The notes beneath the pieces were generated by a model. The model did no database searches and was not told the origin of the DNA. It saw only the letters and a program-made list of their open reading frames with translations. The translations under genes and the position numbers were made by a program. From NCBI RefSeq assembly GCF_018986735.1, contig NZ_CP065521.1, forward strand, positions 124,001 through 188,000: 64,000 nucleotides of DNA. Reading direction: 5' to 3'. The DNA comes from Schaalia sp. 19OD2882 (GTDB lineage: Bacteria; Actinomycetota; Actinomycetes; Actinomycetales; Actinomycetaceae). This document shows, piece after piece, positions 48,267 through 56,756 of the stretch (position 1 is the stretch's first letter; every line of letters starts with the position of its first letter).

Positions 48267-49241
48267 TCAGGCCGTGAGTTGGGCGAAGGTGTCCTCCAGG
48301 GAGGAGGCGGTGATCTCCAGGTCGTGTGCGCCGTGGAGGGCCAGGAGGGCGCGGGCGACCTCATCCGTTTCGGGCCCCTGGACCTGCACCGCGACTTCGT
48401 CGTCGTGGATCCGCGTCCATGTGACCCGCAGGTCCGCGGCCCCGGGGACGAGGGCGAGGGCGGAGGCGGCCTCGGACCGGGTTCGCTCGGGAATGAGAAT
48501 ACGCAGGTGGCGTCCAGCGCTTGCGAGCCGCAACTCGTCGGTGGGGGCGTCGGCGATGATCCGCCCGTCCTTCATGATGACGGTGCGCTGGGCGAACTCT
48601 TCGGCCTCGGCAAGGTAGTGGGTGGCGAAGAGGATCGTGCGCCCCCGGTTGGCCTGGGCGCGCATGAGGGCCCAGAACTCGCGGCGGGCGGTTGCGTCCA
48701 TACCGGCGGTGGGCTCGTCCAGCACCAGCAGCAGCGGGTCGGGCAGCAGGGCCAGGGCCAATCGCACGCGCTGCTGTTCGCCGCCGGAGAGCTTGCGGAT
48801 GGGACGCTTGACCAGGCCGGTCAGGTGGGTCTCCTCGATGATGCGGGTCAGGTCGGACTTGGTGGAGTGGGTGGAGGCGAAGATCCTCAGGCACTGCTCA
48901 ACCGTGTGCTCGGCCAACAGGGCACCGCTTTGGTGGACCACTCCCACGCAGGAGCGGCGGATGGCCTCACGGGGAGTCACGCCGAAGAGCTGCACCCGTC
49001 CTTCAGTGCTCCTTTGCAGTCCCAGGGCGATGTCGATGAGGGTCGTCTTTCCGGCCCCGTTCTTTCCCAGCAGGGCCACGATCTGGCCGCTGGGGACCGT
49101 CAGCGTGACATCGTCCACGGCAACAGTGGTGCCGAAGGTCTTGCGGACACCCGTCACGGACAGGGCGGGGACGGATTCGGGGGTGGTGGTGGGGGCAGGT
49201 GATGTGGGCGCCGACGAGCGGGCGTTGCGGTTCCTTTCCAT
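48267..49241 (-). CDS. ABC transporter ATP-binding protein
   Basis: 324 residues. Walker A LLGKNGAGKTTL (about 58-69), signature LSGGEQQRVRLA, Walker B LLLVLDEPTAGMD and H-loop FATHYLAEAEE are all present. The C-terminal 100 residues form the extra domain of DrrA/CcmA-type exporters. It is the first gene of the ATPase-permease-kinase-regulator-kinase operon. The N-terminus has a 25-residue Pro/Thr/Ser extension, so an internal start is possible. Confidence 0.95.
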   Translation of the reverse strand: MERNRNARSSAPTSPAPTTTPESVPALSVTGVRKTFGTTVAVDDVTLTVPSGQIVALLGKNGAGKTTLIDIALGLQRSTEGRVQLFGVTPREAIRRSCVGVVHQSGALLAEHTVEQCLRIFASTHSTKSDLTRIIEETHLTGLVKRPIRKLSGGEQQRVRLALALLPDPLLLVLDEPTAGMDATARREFWALMRAQANRGRTILFATHYLAEAEEFAQRTVIMKDGRIIADAPTDELRLASAGRHLRILIPERTRSEAASALALVPGAADLRVTWTRIHDDEVAVQVQGPETDEVARALLALHGAHDLEITASSLEDTFAQLTA

Positions 49242-49402
49242 GACTCAAGCATCCAATCGTGGCTGCTCGGCGCCCAGTGTCGTGTGGAAGGTGGGTGGCG
49301 GTGACATCCGTCAGGGGTGGGCTCGTGACCCTTGACGAGGGCGGCGCCCCATCCGAGGGCACCGGTGGCGGGAGGCGGTGTGCGCCGCAGCGCCGACCGG
49401 GG

Positions 49403-49408
49403 GACAAT
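49403..49408 (+). promoter_or_regulatory. -10 box of a probable leaderless promoter for the small membrane protein
   Basis: GACAAT ends 6 nt before the ATG at 49415, identical in sequence and spacing to the box before the TRIC-like gene. Confidence 0.45.
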
Positions 49409-49414
49409 GGGGGC

Positions 49415-49807
49415 ATGAGATTCGTCCTTCGACTTGTCGGAACGATGCTCGGCATCTGGGTGTCCACTCTGCTGGTGCCCGAGATCCACATCGCCCAGGG
49501 CACCACGCTGGTGAACTCCCTGTTGTTGCTGGCCGCGATCGCCCTGATCCTCACGCTGGTCAACTCCATCGTGCGTCCGGTGGTCAAGTTCTTCGCCTGG
49601 CCCCTGTACCTCATCACCTTCGGCCTCTTCGCCCTGGTCACCAACGCCCTGGTGTTCATGGCGGCAGGCTGGGCGTCCTCGTCACTGGGCGTCCCCTTCG
49701 AGGTCGGCTCCATGGGGACGGCGCTCCTGGGAGGCACGATCACCGCAGTCATCTCCGCGCTGACCGTGGCCCTCCTCGGAGAGGACAAGGGCAAGAAGAA
49801 GCACTGA
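49415..49807 (+). CDS. phage-holin-4-like (Mycobacterium-type) small membrane protein
   Basis: 130 residues with four helices (about 3-20, 28-48, 54-75 and 95-118). VNSIVRPVVKFFAWPLYLIT followed by FGLFALVTNALVFMAAGW is the signature of the COG1950/DUF360 family, often annotated as phage holin family in chromosomes of many bacteria. It is not phage-related here; the role is unknown. It lies between the two transporter cassettes, in the opposite direction. Confidence 0.85.
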   Translation: MRFVLRLVGTMLGIWVSTLLVPEIHIAQGTTLVNSLLLLAAIALILTLVNSIVRPVVKFFAWPLYLITFGLFALVTNALVFMAAGWASSSLGVPFEVGSMGTALLGGTITAVISALTVALLGEDKGKKKH

Positions 49808-49875
49808 CCGACCCGGGCCCCTCCTCCCGGTGGGACGGGAGTGCACCCGACCTCGCCGCAGGGTAGGACTGAGGC

Positions 49876-50937
49876 ATGGACACGCCCGAACTCCAGGTCC
49901 CCATCCGCCCGCAGGTCGCCGACCTGCCCCGCTACGTGCCGGGCAGGACCCTGCCTGGAGCTGCGAAGATCTCTTCGAACGAGATGCCCTTCCCGCCCTC
50001 GCACGCGGTTGTGGAGGCGGCGCTCGCGGCACTGACCGACGCCAACCGCTACCCGGACCTCGCGGCTGCACCCTTGCGGGCTGCGCTGGCCGCCCACATC
50101 GGGGTCGGGCAAGACCAGATCTGCGTGGGTACGGGATCCTCCGCGATTCTCCTGGCGGCCCTTGGCGCCGTGTGCGCGCCGGGTGAGACCGTCGTCCACC
50201 CGTGGCGCAGTTTCGAGTCCTATCCGATCGCCGTGCCCGCCTCGCACGCGATTCCTCGGCCTGTGCCGTTGCTGGCGGACGGGACCCACGACCTGGAGGG
50301 CATGCTCGAGGCGGCCTGCCGGGGGGCCCGCGCCGTCATCCTGTGCACGCCGAACAACCCGACTGGACCTGCCCTGACCTTCACCCAGGTCGCCGACTTC
50401 GTCGCCGAGGTGCCGGCCGACGTCCTGGTCCTCCTGGACGAGGCCTACATCGAGTTCGCCACCGCCCCCGACGTGCGTACCGGCGTGCCACTGGTCGCCG
50501 AGCACCCGAATGTACTGGTCATGCGGACTTTCTCGAAGGCCTACGCGCTGGCGGGCCTGCGGGTCGGATACGCCGTGGGTCATGCGGACCTCATCAGCGC
50601 AATTGGTGCGGTCCTGGTCCCCTTCGGGGTGTCCTCCGTGGCTCAGGCGGCAGCCGTTGCAGCGCTGGTCGACCAACAGGGGATGAGTGCGGCGGTGGCG
50701 GCTGTCGTGGCCGAGCGTGACCGGGTCGTCGGCGAACTGCGGGAGCTGGGTCTGGCCGTGCCGGACTCCCAGTCGAACTTCTACTGGCTGCCGGGCCTGG
50801 GCCGCGACTTCGTCCGGGCCTGTGCCGAGGTGGGACTGGTCGTCCGGCCCTTCCCCGAGGGAGTGCGCGTGAGTGTGGGCACGCCGGAGCACAACAACTC
50901 CTTGATCGAGGTTGCCCGCACCTTCATTGCCCGGTGA
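49876..50937 (+). CDS. histidinol-phosphate/aromatic aminotransferase (HisC/Pat type)
   Basis: 353 residues. PLP-binding Lys is in TFSKAYALAGLRVGYAVG, Asp/Tyr ligands in LLDEAYIEF, and NNPTG in CTPNNPTGPALT. It is separate from a histidine operon. In actinobacteria such stand-alone copies are usually the aromatic transaminase Pat (phenylalanine and tyrosine) rather than HisC, but sequence alone does not decide. A TAGGAC box lies 6 nt before the ATG, suggesting a leaderless message. Confidence 0.9.
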   Translation: MDTPELQVPIRPQVADLPRYVPGRTLPGAAKISSNEMPFPPSHAVVEAALAALTDANRYPDLAAAPLRAALAAHIGVGQDQICVGTGSSAILLAALGAVCAPGETVVHPWRSFESYPIAVPASHAIPRPVPLLADGTHDLEGMLEAACRGARAVILCTPNNPTGPALTFTQVADFVAEVPADVLVLLDEAYIEFATAPDVRTGVPLVAEHPNVLVMRTFSKAYALAGLRVGYAVGHADLISAIGAVLVPFGVSSVAQAAAVAALVDQQGMSAAVAAVVAERDRVVGELRELGLAVPDSQSNFYWLPGLGRDFVRACAEVGLVVRPFPEGVRVSVGTPEHNNSLIEVARTFIAR

Positions 50938-50987
50938 ACGCCGCGGCCCGGCGCTGGTCCCGGCGGCGGGCCGTCAGGGACAGGCTG

Positions 50988-51920
50988 TCAGGAGACGATG
51001 AGCAGTGACCCGACGGCAAATGTCCACGCGATCTCGGCAAGACCGATGTGGATCGGGCGGATGGGGGAGTGGGTCGACTGCCACCACGGCAACAGGCCGC
51101 CGCGCAGCGCCAAACCCACCCACACCAGGAGCATCGCCCAGTGCAGGGTGCCAACGGCGACTGCCCAGGCGATTCCCGCACCTGTGACGAGGTGCCACCC
51201 GATCGTCGCCCACACCCAACGCGCATCGCGGCGCCCTCGGATCAGGGAGCGGACCAGGAACACCGTGCCCAGGAAGTAGGCGGCCAGCACGAAGGAGGCG
51301 ACCCACGCGTGAGCCCAACCCGTGGGCTTCGCATCGATGAAGAGCCCGGTGTGCAGGGTCCATGTGGCCAACCGGTCCGGGCCCCACAGGACCTGCCACA
51401 ACGCCTGGTCGACGCCCGCATGGAACAGGCCGTCGAGACTTCGCCAGTGCGCCCCCAGTCCGAAGGCCACCACAGTGGTCAGACACGAGGCAAGGATGGT
51501 CGCACTGCGCGTGACCAGCGACCGGTCGTGCCTGCGCCACAACTGCCAGAAGGTGAGCGCCACCAGGGGTGCGAACAGGGGCGTCCACAGGAGCACCGAG
51601 GGAGCCGCCCACAGCAGGCCCGCCCCCAGCAGACACGACAGCGTGAACCACGTCCACACTGCCGGACGCACCGTCGGGCGACGACGCCGCGGCGTCTTTG
51701 CCAGGAGCTCCACGGCGCTGAAGAAGTGGAAACCCGACACCCATGCGGCGACGAGCCACCCGTGTGAGGGATGCGGGACGCCCAGGAGCATGCCTGTGAG
51801 CAAAGGCGTGAGGGTGATGAACCATGCGCCGTGCTGGTCGGGGATCCACCCCTTGGAGGCGAGACGGGTGAGTCTGTTCCGGAAAGCCGCCATGTCGTCC
51901 ACATCGGTCATGGCGGACAT
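50988..51920 (-). CDS. YwiC-like membrane protein
   Basis: 310 residues from the ATG at 51920; a second ATG lies three codons later. The conserved start WIPDQHGAWFITLTPLLTGM with DQHGAW, and eight or more helices, mark the YwiC family of actinobacteria and bacilli. The function is unknown; in Bacillus, ywiC lies near nitrate-related genes. It is the last gene of the second transporter/two-component operon, 32 nt after the response regulator. Confidence 0.85.
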   Translation of the reverse strand: MSAMTDVDDMAAFRNRLTRLASKGWIPDQHGAWFITLTPLLTGMLLGVPHPSHGWLVAAWVSGFHFFSAVELLAKTPRRRRPTVRPAVWTWFTLSCLLGAGLLWAAPSVLLWTPLFAPLVALTFWQLWRRHDRSLVTRSATILASCLTTVVAFGLGAHWRSLDGLFHAGVDQALWQVLWGPDRLATWTLHTGLFIDAKPTGWAHAWVASFVLAAYFLGTVFLVRSLIRGRRDARWVWATIGWHLVTGAGIAWAVAVGTLHWAMLLVWVGLALRGGLLPWWQSTHSPIRPIHIGLAEIAWTFAVGSLLIVS

Positions 51921-51951
51921 GGTAGTCACCCGGGGCTCAGCCCGGTCGCGC

Positions 51952-52635
51952 TCAGATCCACCCCTTGGAGCGGGCGATCTCCGCCGCCACGTGCCTGTTC
52001 GGCGCATCCAATTTGAGAGCCGCCGACGACAGGTAGTTGCGTACCGTCCCGGGCGACAGGCAGGCGCGTTGGGCGATCTCGTCGATCGGGGCGCCCGAGG
52101 CCGCCAGTTCCAGCACGTCGGCCTCACGCGGCGTGAGCGGTGAGTCCCCCGCCGCGATGGCCTCGGCCGACAGCTCCGGGTCGACGTAGCGCTGACCGCT
52201 GTGCACACGGCGGATGACCTCCGCCATGAGCTTGGCGGGTGTGGTCTTCGGGACGAAGCCACGAGCGCCCGCCTCAAGCGCACGCTTGAGGTATCCCGGC
52301 CGCGCATGCGAGGTGCAGATGAGGCAGCGTGTCGGCACGCCGGCGGCGATCACCTGCTCGGTCACTTCGATGCCGTCCGCACCGGGCATCTGCAGGTCCA
52401 GGACCGCCACATCCGGTTGATGGCGGGTGATCTGGGCGATCGCCTCCGTGCCCGAGGCCGCCACCGCGACCACGTCGATGTCGCCCTGCAGGCCGAGCAA
52501 GGCCTCCAGGGCGTCACGCAGCAGCGTTTCGTCATCGGCCACCAGGACGCGAATCGGCGAGGGCGGCGCCCCGGCCGCATCTGGTGCGCCGCCTGTGCCA
52601 GTGGTCGGAGCCGGTTCAGGAGTGTGAGTCGTCAT
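51952..52635 (-). CDS. NarL/LuxR-family response regulator (second cassette)
   Basis: 227 residues. The receiver has D80 in AVLDLQMPG and a conserved Lys (VPKTT). The LuxR helix-turn-helix near the C-terminus includes LTPREADVLELAASG and LSPGTVRNYLSSAALKL. The start ATG overlaps the kinase stop (ATGA), so kinase and regulator are made in equal amounts. It is DesR/LiaR-like in layout. Confidence 0.93.
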   Translation of the reverse strand: MTTHTPEPAPTTGTGGAPDAAGAPPSPIRVLVADDETLLRDALEALLGLQGDIDVVAVAASGTEAIAQITRHQPDVAVLDLQMPGADGIEVTEQVIAAGVPTRCLICTSHARPGYLKRALEAGARGFVPKTTPAKLMAEVIRRVHSGQRYVDPELSAEAIAAGDSPLTPREADVLELAASGAPIDEIAQRACLSPGTVRNYLSSAALKLDAPNRHVAAEIARSKGWI

Positions 52636-53891
52636 CGGGGCTCTCCTTCCGAGGGGGCCGGAATGCGTACGGAAATGGTGAATGACCCGCCATGTCCACG
52701 AATCTTCAGTGTCCCCCCGACCGAGGCAAGGCGCGCGGACAGGCTCTCCAGTCCCGAGGACGGGGTCTGGCCCTCCTCACCCGACATCTGCGGGGACGGG
52801 GCGTGTGCGCGGTCGTTGGTGATCTCCAACCCGGCTCCGCCCTCGTCGTAGGACACACGGATGGTGCACATGCTGGCGTCCGAATGTCGCACGACATTCG
52901 TCACCGCTTCGCGCAGGACCATCGCCAGGGGCTCGGCGGCCCAGTCGGGCAGGTGCGCGTCCCCGATGACGCGGCAGGTGATCCCCGCCGACGCGAGGAA
53001 TGAGTTGGCGCCGACCAACTCACTTGCCAGGTCGGGTCTGCGATAGTCGGCCAGGACGGCGCGAACCTCCTTGAGGGCGTCATCGGCAAGAGCTTTGACC
53101 CTGCGGGACTCGCTGGCCGCGCGCGGGGCGCCTTCCGCGTCGGCCAATGCGGCCGCCAGGTCGGATTTGACCGCCACCGCCGTCAACGCCCTGCCGAAGA
53201 CGTCGTGCAGGTCGCGGGCGATGCGCAGGCGTTCCTCGGCCACCGCAAGGTCCGCGCGCATGGCGTCCAGACGCTCCTGCGCCCCCACCGATCGCAGGAC
53301 GTTGTAGAACCACACCTGGGTGGGCATGATGACCAACAGGCCGATTCCGACAGGGACCGTTCCGGCGAGGGCGAGGACCTCGTCAGGTGCCCTCGAATCC
53401 ACGGGATGGACCCACAAGGCGATCATTCCCGCGAGCAAGTGGACTGCCGAGGCGGAAAAGGTGGCCAGGAGCGCCTTGGAGACGTTGAAGAAGGGGCTCA
53501 GAGCCAGCAATGCTCCGAAGAGAGTCACACCCAGAGCCAGGGCCACCGGCGACATCGGCACATGGTCGGTGGGCAGCCCCATGACTGCGCACACCAGTGA
53601 CGCCAGTGTGGAGACCGCCAGCAGAGGAGCCAGCCATCGAGGGCCGGGCCGCCCTTCGAGGATCTGGTTGGTCCAGTGGTGCAGGGCGAGCACCGCAGTC
53701 AAGGCCTCGACCGCCTGTGAGGCAAGGAATGCTCCGGTCCACCAGTTCACCCACGGCTGGTCCGCAACCATGCCCGCCATCCCCAACGGCCACATGATCA
53801 GCAGGGCGTAGTAGCTGATGAGCGTGTAGTCGCGTAGTTTTCGAGTGCCTTGACCGACGCGTGTCACCGTGGGTCCTACCGGGGCTGTCAT
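52632..53891 (-). CDS. sensor histidine kinase (second cassette)
   Basis: 419 residues from the ATG at 53891. Six helices (24-197), a coiled-coil linker, a HisKA_3 box with H229 in LRIARDLHDVFGRALTAV, and a HATPase domain (LREAVTNVVRHSDAS; the final FTISVRIP). The short loop after the N box (SPQMSGEEGQTPSSGLESL) replaces a classical G box, but GLESLSARL is the usual G2 region. It probably senses membrane or envelope changes. It lies downstream of the permease, 168 nt away, and is fused by overlap to the regulator. Confidence 0.93.
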   Translation of the reverse strand: MTAPVGPTVTRVGQGTRKLRDYTLISYYALLIMWPLGMAGMVADQPWVNWWTGAFLASQAVEALTAVLALHHWTNQILEGRPGPRWLAPLLAVSTLASLVCAVMGLPTDHVPMSPVALALGVTLFGALLALSPFFNVSKALLATFSASAVHLLAGMIALWVHPVDSRAPDEVLALAGTVPVGIGLLVIMPTQVWFYNVLRSVGAQERLDAMRADLAVAEERLRIARDLHDVFGRALTAVAVKSDLAAALADAEGAPRAASESRRVKALADDALKEVRAVLADYRRPDLASELVGANSFLASAGITCRVIGDAHLPDWAAEPLAMVLREAVTNVVRHSDASMCTIRVSYDEGGAGLEITNDRAHAPSPQMSGEEGQTPSSGLESLSARLASVGGTLKIRGHGGSFTISVRIPAPSEGEPR

Positions 53892-54059
53892 GGGGTCAAG
53901 CCTTCCATGTCGTGAGTCCGGGTGCAGCTGTGCCCGCACTTCCTGGCGGTTCTGGACCGTGCGCCGGGGGGCGGTCGGCGGGTTGCGCTCGGACCCCGGC
54001 GCCGCGGCTCCCGCCCTCGCGCGGACGAGGACGGGAATGTCGCAAGGGTCGCTTGGCGC

Positions 54060-55043
54060 TCACCGACGGCGGGTGAAACGCATCTTCGAACCGAGGACGC
54101 AGGCGATGATCGCCCAGCACACGAGGACCATCGCCGGACGGAAAGCGGCCGCCCACGTCTGGGCGAAGGAAGCGTCGGTCACCGTGTCCAGCAGGTTCGA
54201 GCCGGTCAGACCCAGGTCGATGAGGTCGCTCATTGCCCACAGCGGCGAGTAGGAGGAGAAGGTGCGCATCGCTTCGGGCATGGAGCTGATCGGGACCAGA
54301 CCGCCCGACAGGACGGACAGGCCCACGAAGACGGGCATCGTCGAGTACTGGGCGCCCTCGACGGTGCTCGTCCAGGAGGACGTCCAGGCGGCCAGTCCGG
54401 CAAGGACCACGATTCCTCCGAGCAGCGCCACGACCAGCAGGATCGGGTTGGAAATCTGCGTGACCTGCATGAGGGCAAGGATGGCCGCAGAACCCACCCC
54501 GGCCTGGACCAGGGCGACCAGACCCGAGGGAACCACGGCCGCAATGACCGCCTCCCACGGGGTCGCCTCGCCCGTCGACATGCGCTGAAGGACACCTTCT
54601 TCACGTCGGGCCACGTAGATGACCGTGAGGTTGTAGTAGACGCCCACGCACAGTGCCCACACGGCAAGTGTCTGGATCATTGCGGAGGCGAAGGCGCTGC
54701 CGGTGAGGCTGCCGCCGATCATCTGCGACAGGCCCAGGACCACGACCGGAACCAACAGCAGTGCGGTGGCGACGATCGTCGGATTGCGCAGGTACAGGGT
54801 GACTTCGGCTCGGGCGATGGAGGCGATGCGACGCAGGGGGCCCAAGACGCGCCGGGCCGCTCCGGGACTCGACGTGGCGGAGCGTGAGGGATGCTGTGCG
54901 TAGACCTCGCGTCTCGCACCCAGGCCAATGGCGCCCGTGGCCGATGTGCGGGAGGGTGCGTGAACGGTTCTGGTCGCGAATGCCGTGGCGCTTGGAGTCG
55001 CAGGTGCGGCGGGGGTGGACGGGGTGAAGGTCTGGGGGTTCAT
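54060..55043 (-). CDS. ABC-2 type transporter permease (second cassette)
   Basis: 327 residues. A disordered Ser/Thr/Ala-rich N-terminus (1-75) precedes six helices (about 88-310). YVARREEGVLQRMSTGEATPWE is the ABC-2 coupling region. It follows the ATPase by 63 nt. Overall layout and order match the first cassette, but sequence similarity between the two permeases is low, so the cassettes are distant relatives. Confidence 0.9.
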   Translation of the reverse strand: MNPQTFTPSTPAAPATPSATAFATRTVHAPSRTSATGAIGLGARREVYAQHPSRSATSSPGAARRVLGPLRRIASIARAEVTLYLRNPTIVATALLLVPVVVLGLSQMIGGSLTGSAFASAMIQTLAVWALCVGVYYNLTVIYVARREEGVLQRMSTGEATPWEAVIAAVVPSGLVALVQAGVGSAAILALMQVTQISNPILLVVALLGGIVVLAGLAAWTSSWTSTVEGAQYSTMPVFVGLSVLSGGLVPISSMPEAMRTFSSYSPLWAMSDLIDLGLTGSNLLDTVTDASFAQTWAAAFRPAMVLVCWAIIACVLGSKMRFTRRR

Positions 55044-55106
55044 CGTGGGCTCCTTCGGTGGCGGAGTGGCTGGAGTCGGGTAGGTGCTGGTCGGCGGCAG
55101 GTGTGT

Positions 55107-56078
55107 TCAGGCGGCCGCGTTCACAGGGTGGTCGACGGGGCTCTCGGTGAGGGCGAGGAATGCTTGTTCGAGAGAGGCACTGCGGGCGTCGAGTCCTTCC
55201 AGAACGACTCCACGCCTTGCGGCCAAGCGGAGGAGCTCGCTGAGGGTCACCTGCAGATTCCCTGAGGCCAGGTGGACCCGGCCACGCTCCCACCGCACCC
55301 TGTCGACCAGGTTCGGCAGAGCAAGGAGGTCGCCCTCGTCGATGCCCGTCGGCATCCCACCCGTATGCGCTCGAAGCGGTGGAGCCAGGAAGGAGATGCG
55401 GGCGGGCTGGGAAGCGACGATTTCCTGCAGGCTTCCCTGGGCGCGGATCCGCCCACCCGCCATGACCAGGACGCGGTCGGAGAGCTCCTCGGCTTCCTCC
55501 AGGTAGTGGGTGGTGAGCAGCACGGTGGTTCCCTGGTCGAGCATTGCGCGGACCAGCTCCCACGTGCGGCGGCGTGAGGCCGGGTCCAGGCCGGTGGTCG
55601 GCTCGTCGAGGAAGAGGATGTCCGGCCGGCCCAGGGTCGCCATGGCCAGGTCCAGGCGGCGCCTCTCGCCACCGGATAGGGATCGCACGCGCACGCGGGC
55701 GCGGTGGGCAAGGTCAACCAGGTCCAGCGCCTCGGCGACAGGACGCGGTGTGGTGAGGGTCCCGGCCCACATGCGCAAGGTTTCGGCCACCGTCAGCGCC
55801 CCGGCGAAGCCGGCCTCCTGCAGCATGATGCCGGTTCGTGCGCGAACCAGCTCGCGGTCCTTGAGCGGATCCAGCCCGTCGATGAGGACCTGTCCGGAGG
55901 TGGCCGGGGCGATGCCTTCGAGGACTTCGAGCAGGGAGGTCTTGCCGGCGCCGTTGACGCCCAGCAGCGAGACCAGTTCGCCGCGTTCGACGCCGAAGCT
56001 CACGCTGTCGACGGCGGTGTAGGCGTCATGTCCCCTGCCGTAGGTGCGGGTGACTTTGTGGACGTCGATGATGGACAT
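55107..56078 (-). CDS. ABC transporter ATP-binding protein (second cassette)
   Basis: 323 residues from the ATG at 56078 with AGGAGG; a longer frame to 56201 adds a Pro/His-rich stretch without a ribosome site. Walker A LLGVNGAGKTSLL (about 38-50), signature LSGGERRRLDLA, Walker B ILFLDEPTTGLD and H-loop LTTHYLEEAEE are complete. It is the first gene of the operon ATPase-permease-kinase-regulator-YwiC. Confidence 0.95.
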   Translation of the reverse strand: MSIIDVHKVTRTYGRGHDAYTAVDSVSFGVERGELVSLLGVNGAGKTSLLEVLEGIAPATSGQVLIDGLDPLKDRELVRARTGIMLQEAGFAGALTVAETLRMWAGTLTTPRPVAEALDLVDLAHRARVRVRSLSGGERRRLDLAMATLGRPDILFLDEPTTGLDPASRRRTWELVRAMLDQGTTVLLTTHYLEEAEELSDRVLVMAGGRIRAQGSLQEIVASQPARISFLAPPLRAHTGGMPTGIDEGDLLALPNLVDRVRWERGRVHLASGNLQVTLSELLRLAARRGVVLEGLDARSASLEQAFLALTESPVDHPVNAAA

Positions 56079-56279
56079 GGGATCCTCCTGACTGTGATGG
56101 GCCGGTGGGCCCGGGTCGGCGGTTCCGGCCGGGCTGGCGGGGCGGTGAGTTCGGTGGGCGGCGGGTGGACCCGTGTCGTGCGGGCCCTTGCGCGCTGACA
56201 CCTCAAGTCTTCCGCTGCTTCGGGCCGATCCTCAGTGCGCCTTCACACTGCTTCGGATGGGGTTGTGCATCTCCTGGTG

Positions 56280-56293
56280 ATGACAAACGTCAT
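56280..56293. promoter_or_regulatory. inverted repeat ATGAC-AAAC-GTCAT upstream of the second ABC operon
   Basis: A perfect 5-bp-arm inverted repeat 200 bp upstream of the ATPase gene, in a 470-bp stretch without a gene. It could be a site for the NarL-type regulator of the operon. In the same stretch GCTCACGTGAGC (56439-56450) is a perfect 12-bp palindrome, and CGCACACAATG (56363-56373) is inverted at 56456-56466. Two tiny open frames (12 and 16 codons) begin near 56280 but lack support. Confidence 0.35.
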
Positions 56294-56512
56294 GCCCGGT
56301 GAGCGGGCCACCGCCAAGGACAGAGCGGCGGTCGGCGCATCGGGCCCGCCTTGGGTCCAATGCGCACACAATGAGCCCGCACGCAGCCCCGAACTGTCGA
56401 CGAAAGCCCCACGATCCCGTGCCCTTCCACGCACCAAGGCTCACGTGAGCGCCAGCATTGTGTGCGAAATGGCGGACGAGTGGAACACCGGGACACCAGC
56501 CGGACAAGACGA

Positions 56513-56539
56513 AGCCCCCCGTCCGGTGGCCGGGGGGCT
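56513..56539 (-). terminator. terminator of the tRNA-Pro gene
   Basis: AGCCCCCC (56513-56520) pairs with GGGGGGCT (56532-56539) around 11 nt. On the tRNA strand the hairpin follows the 3' end by 12 nt and is followed by a T-containing stretch (GCTTCGTCTTGT). Confidence 0.6.
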
Positions 56540-56551
56540 CTCGCACAGAGT

Positions 56552-56624
<73 letters not shown>

Positions 56625-56756
56625 TGCGACTGTCTGAGTATAGCGATGGGCCAGCACCCTGCCAAAACTCAGGCCCCAGCCCGGCCTGACGCAAATCTCA
56701 CAGCTGTCGCTGTACCTTGAACAGCGCCTTGGAAAGGCCAGGTTCCGCCCTCGTCG

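Noticed and set aside
49415..49807. Holin-like gene as sign of a prophage
   Set aside because: The family is a widespread chromosomal membrane protein and no other phage gene is near.
56280..56320. Tiny open frames of 12 and 16 codons upstream of the second ABC operon
   Set aside because: They overlap each other, one has only a weak CAGGAG site, and no conserved features were seen, so leader peptides are not supported.
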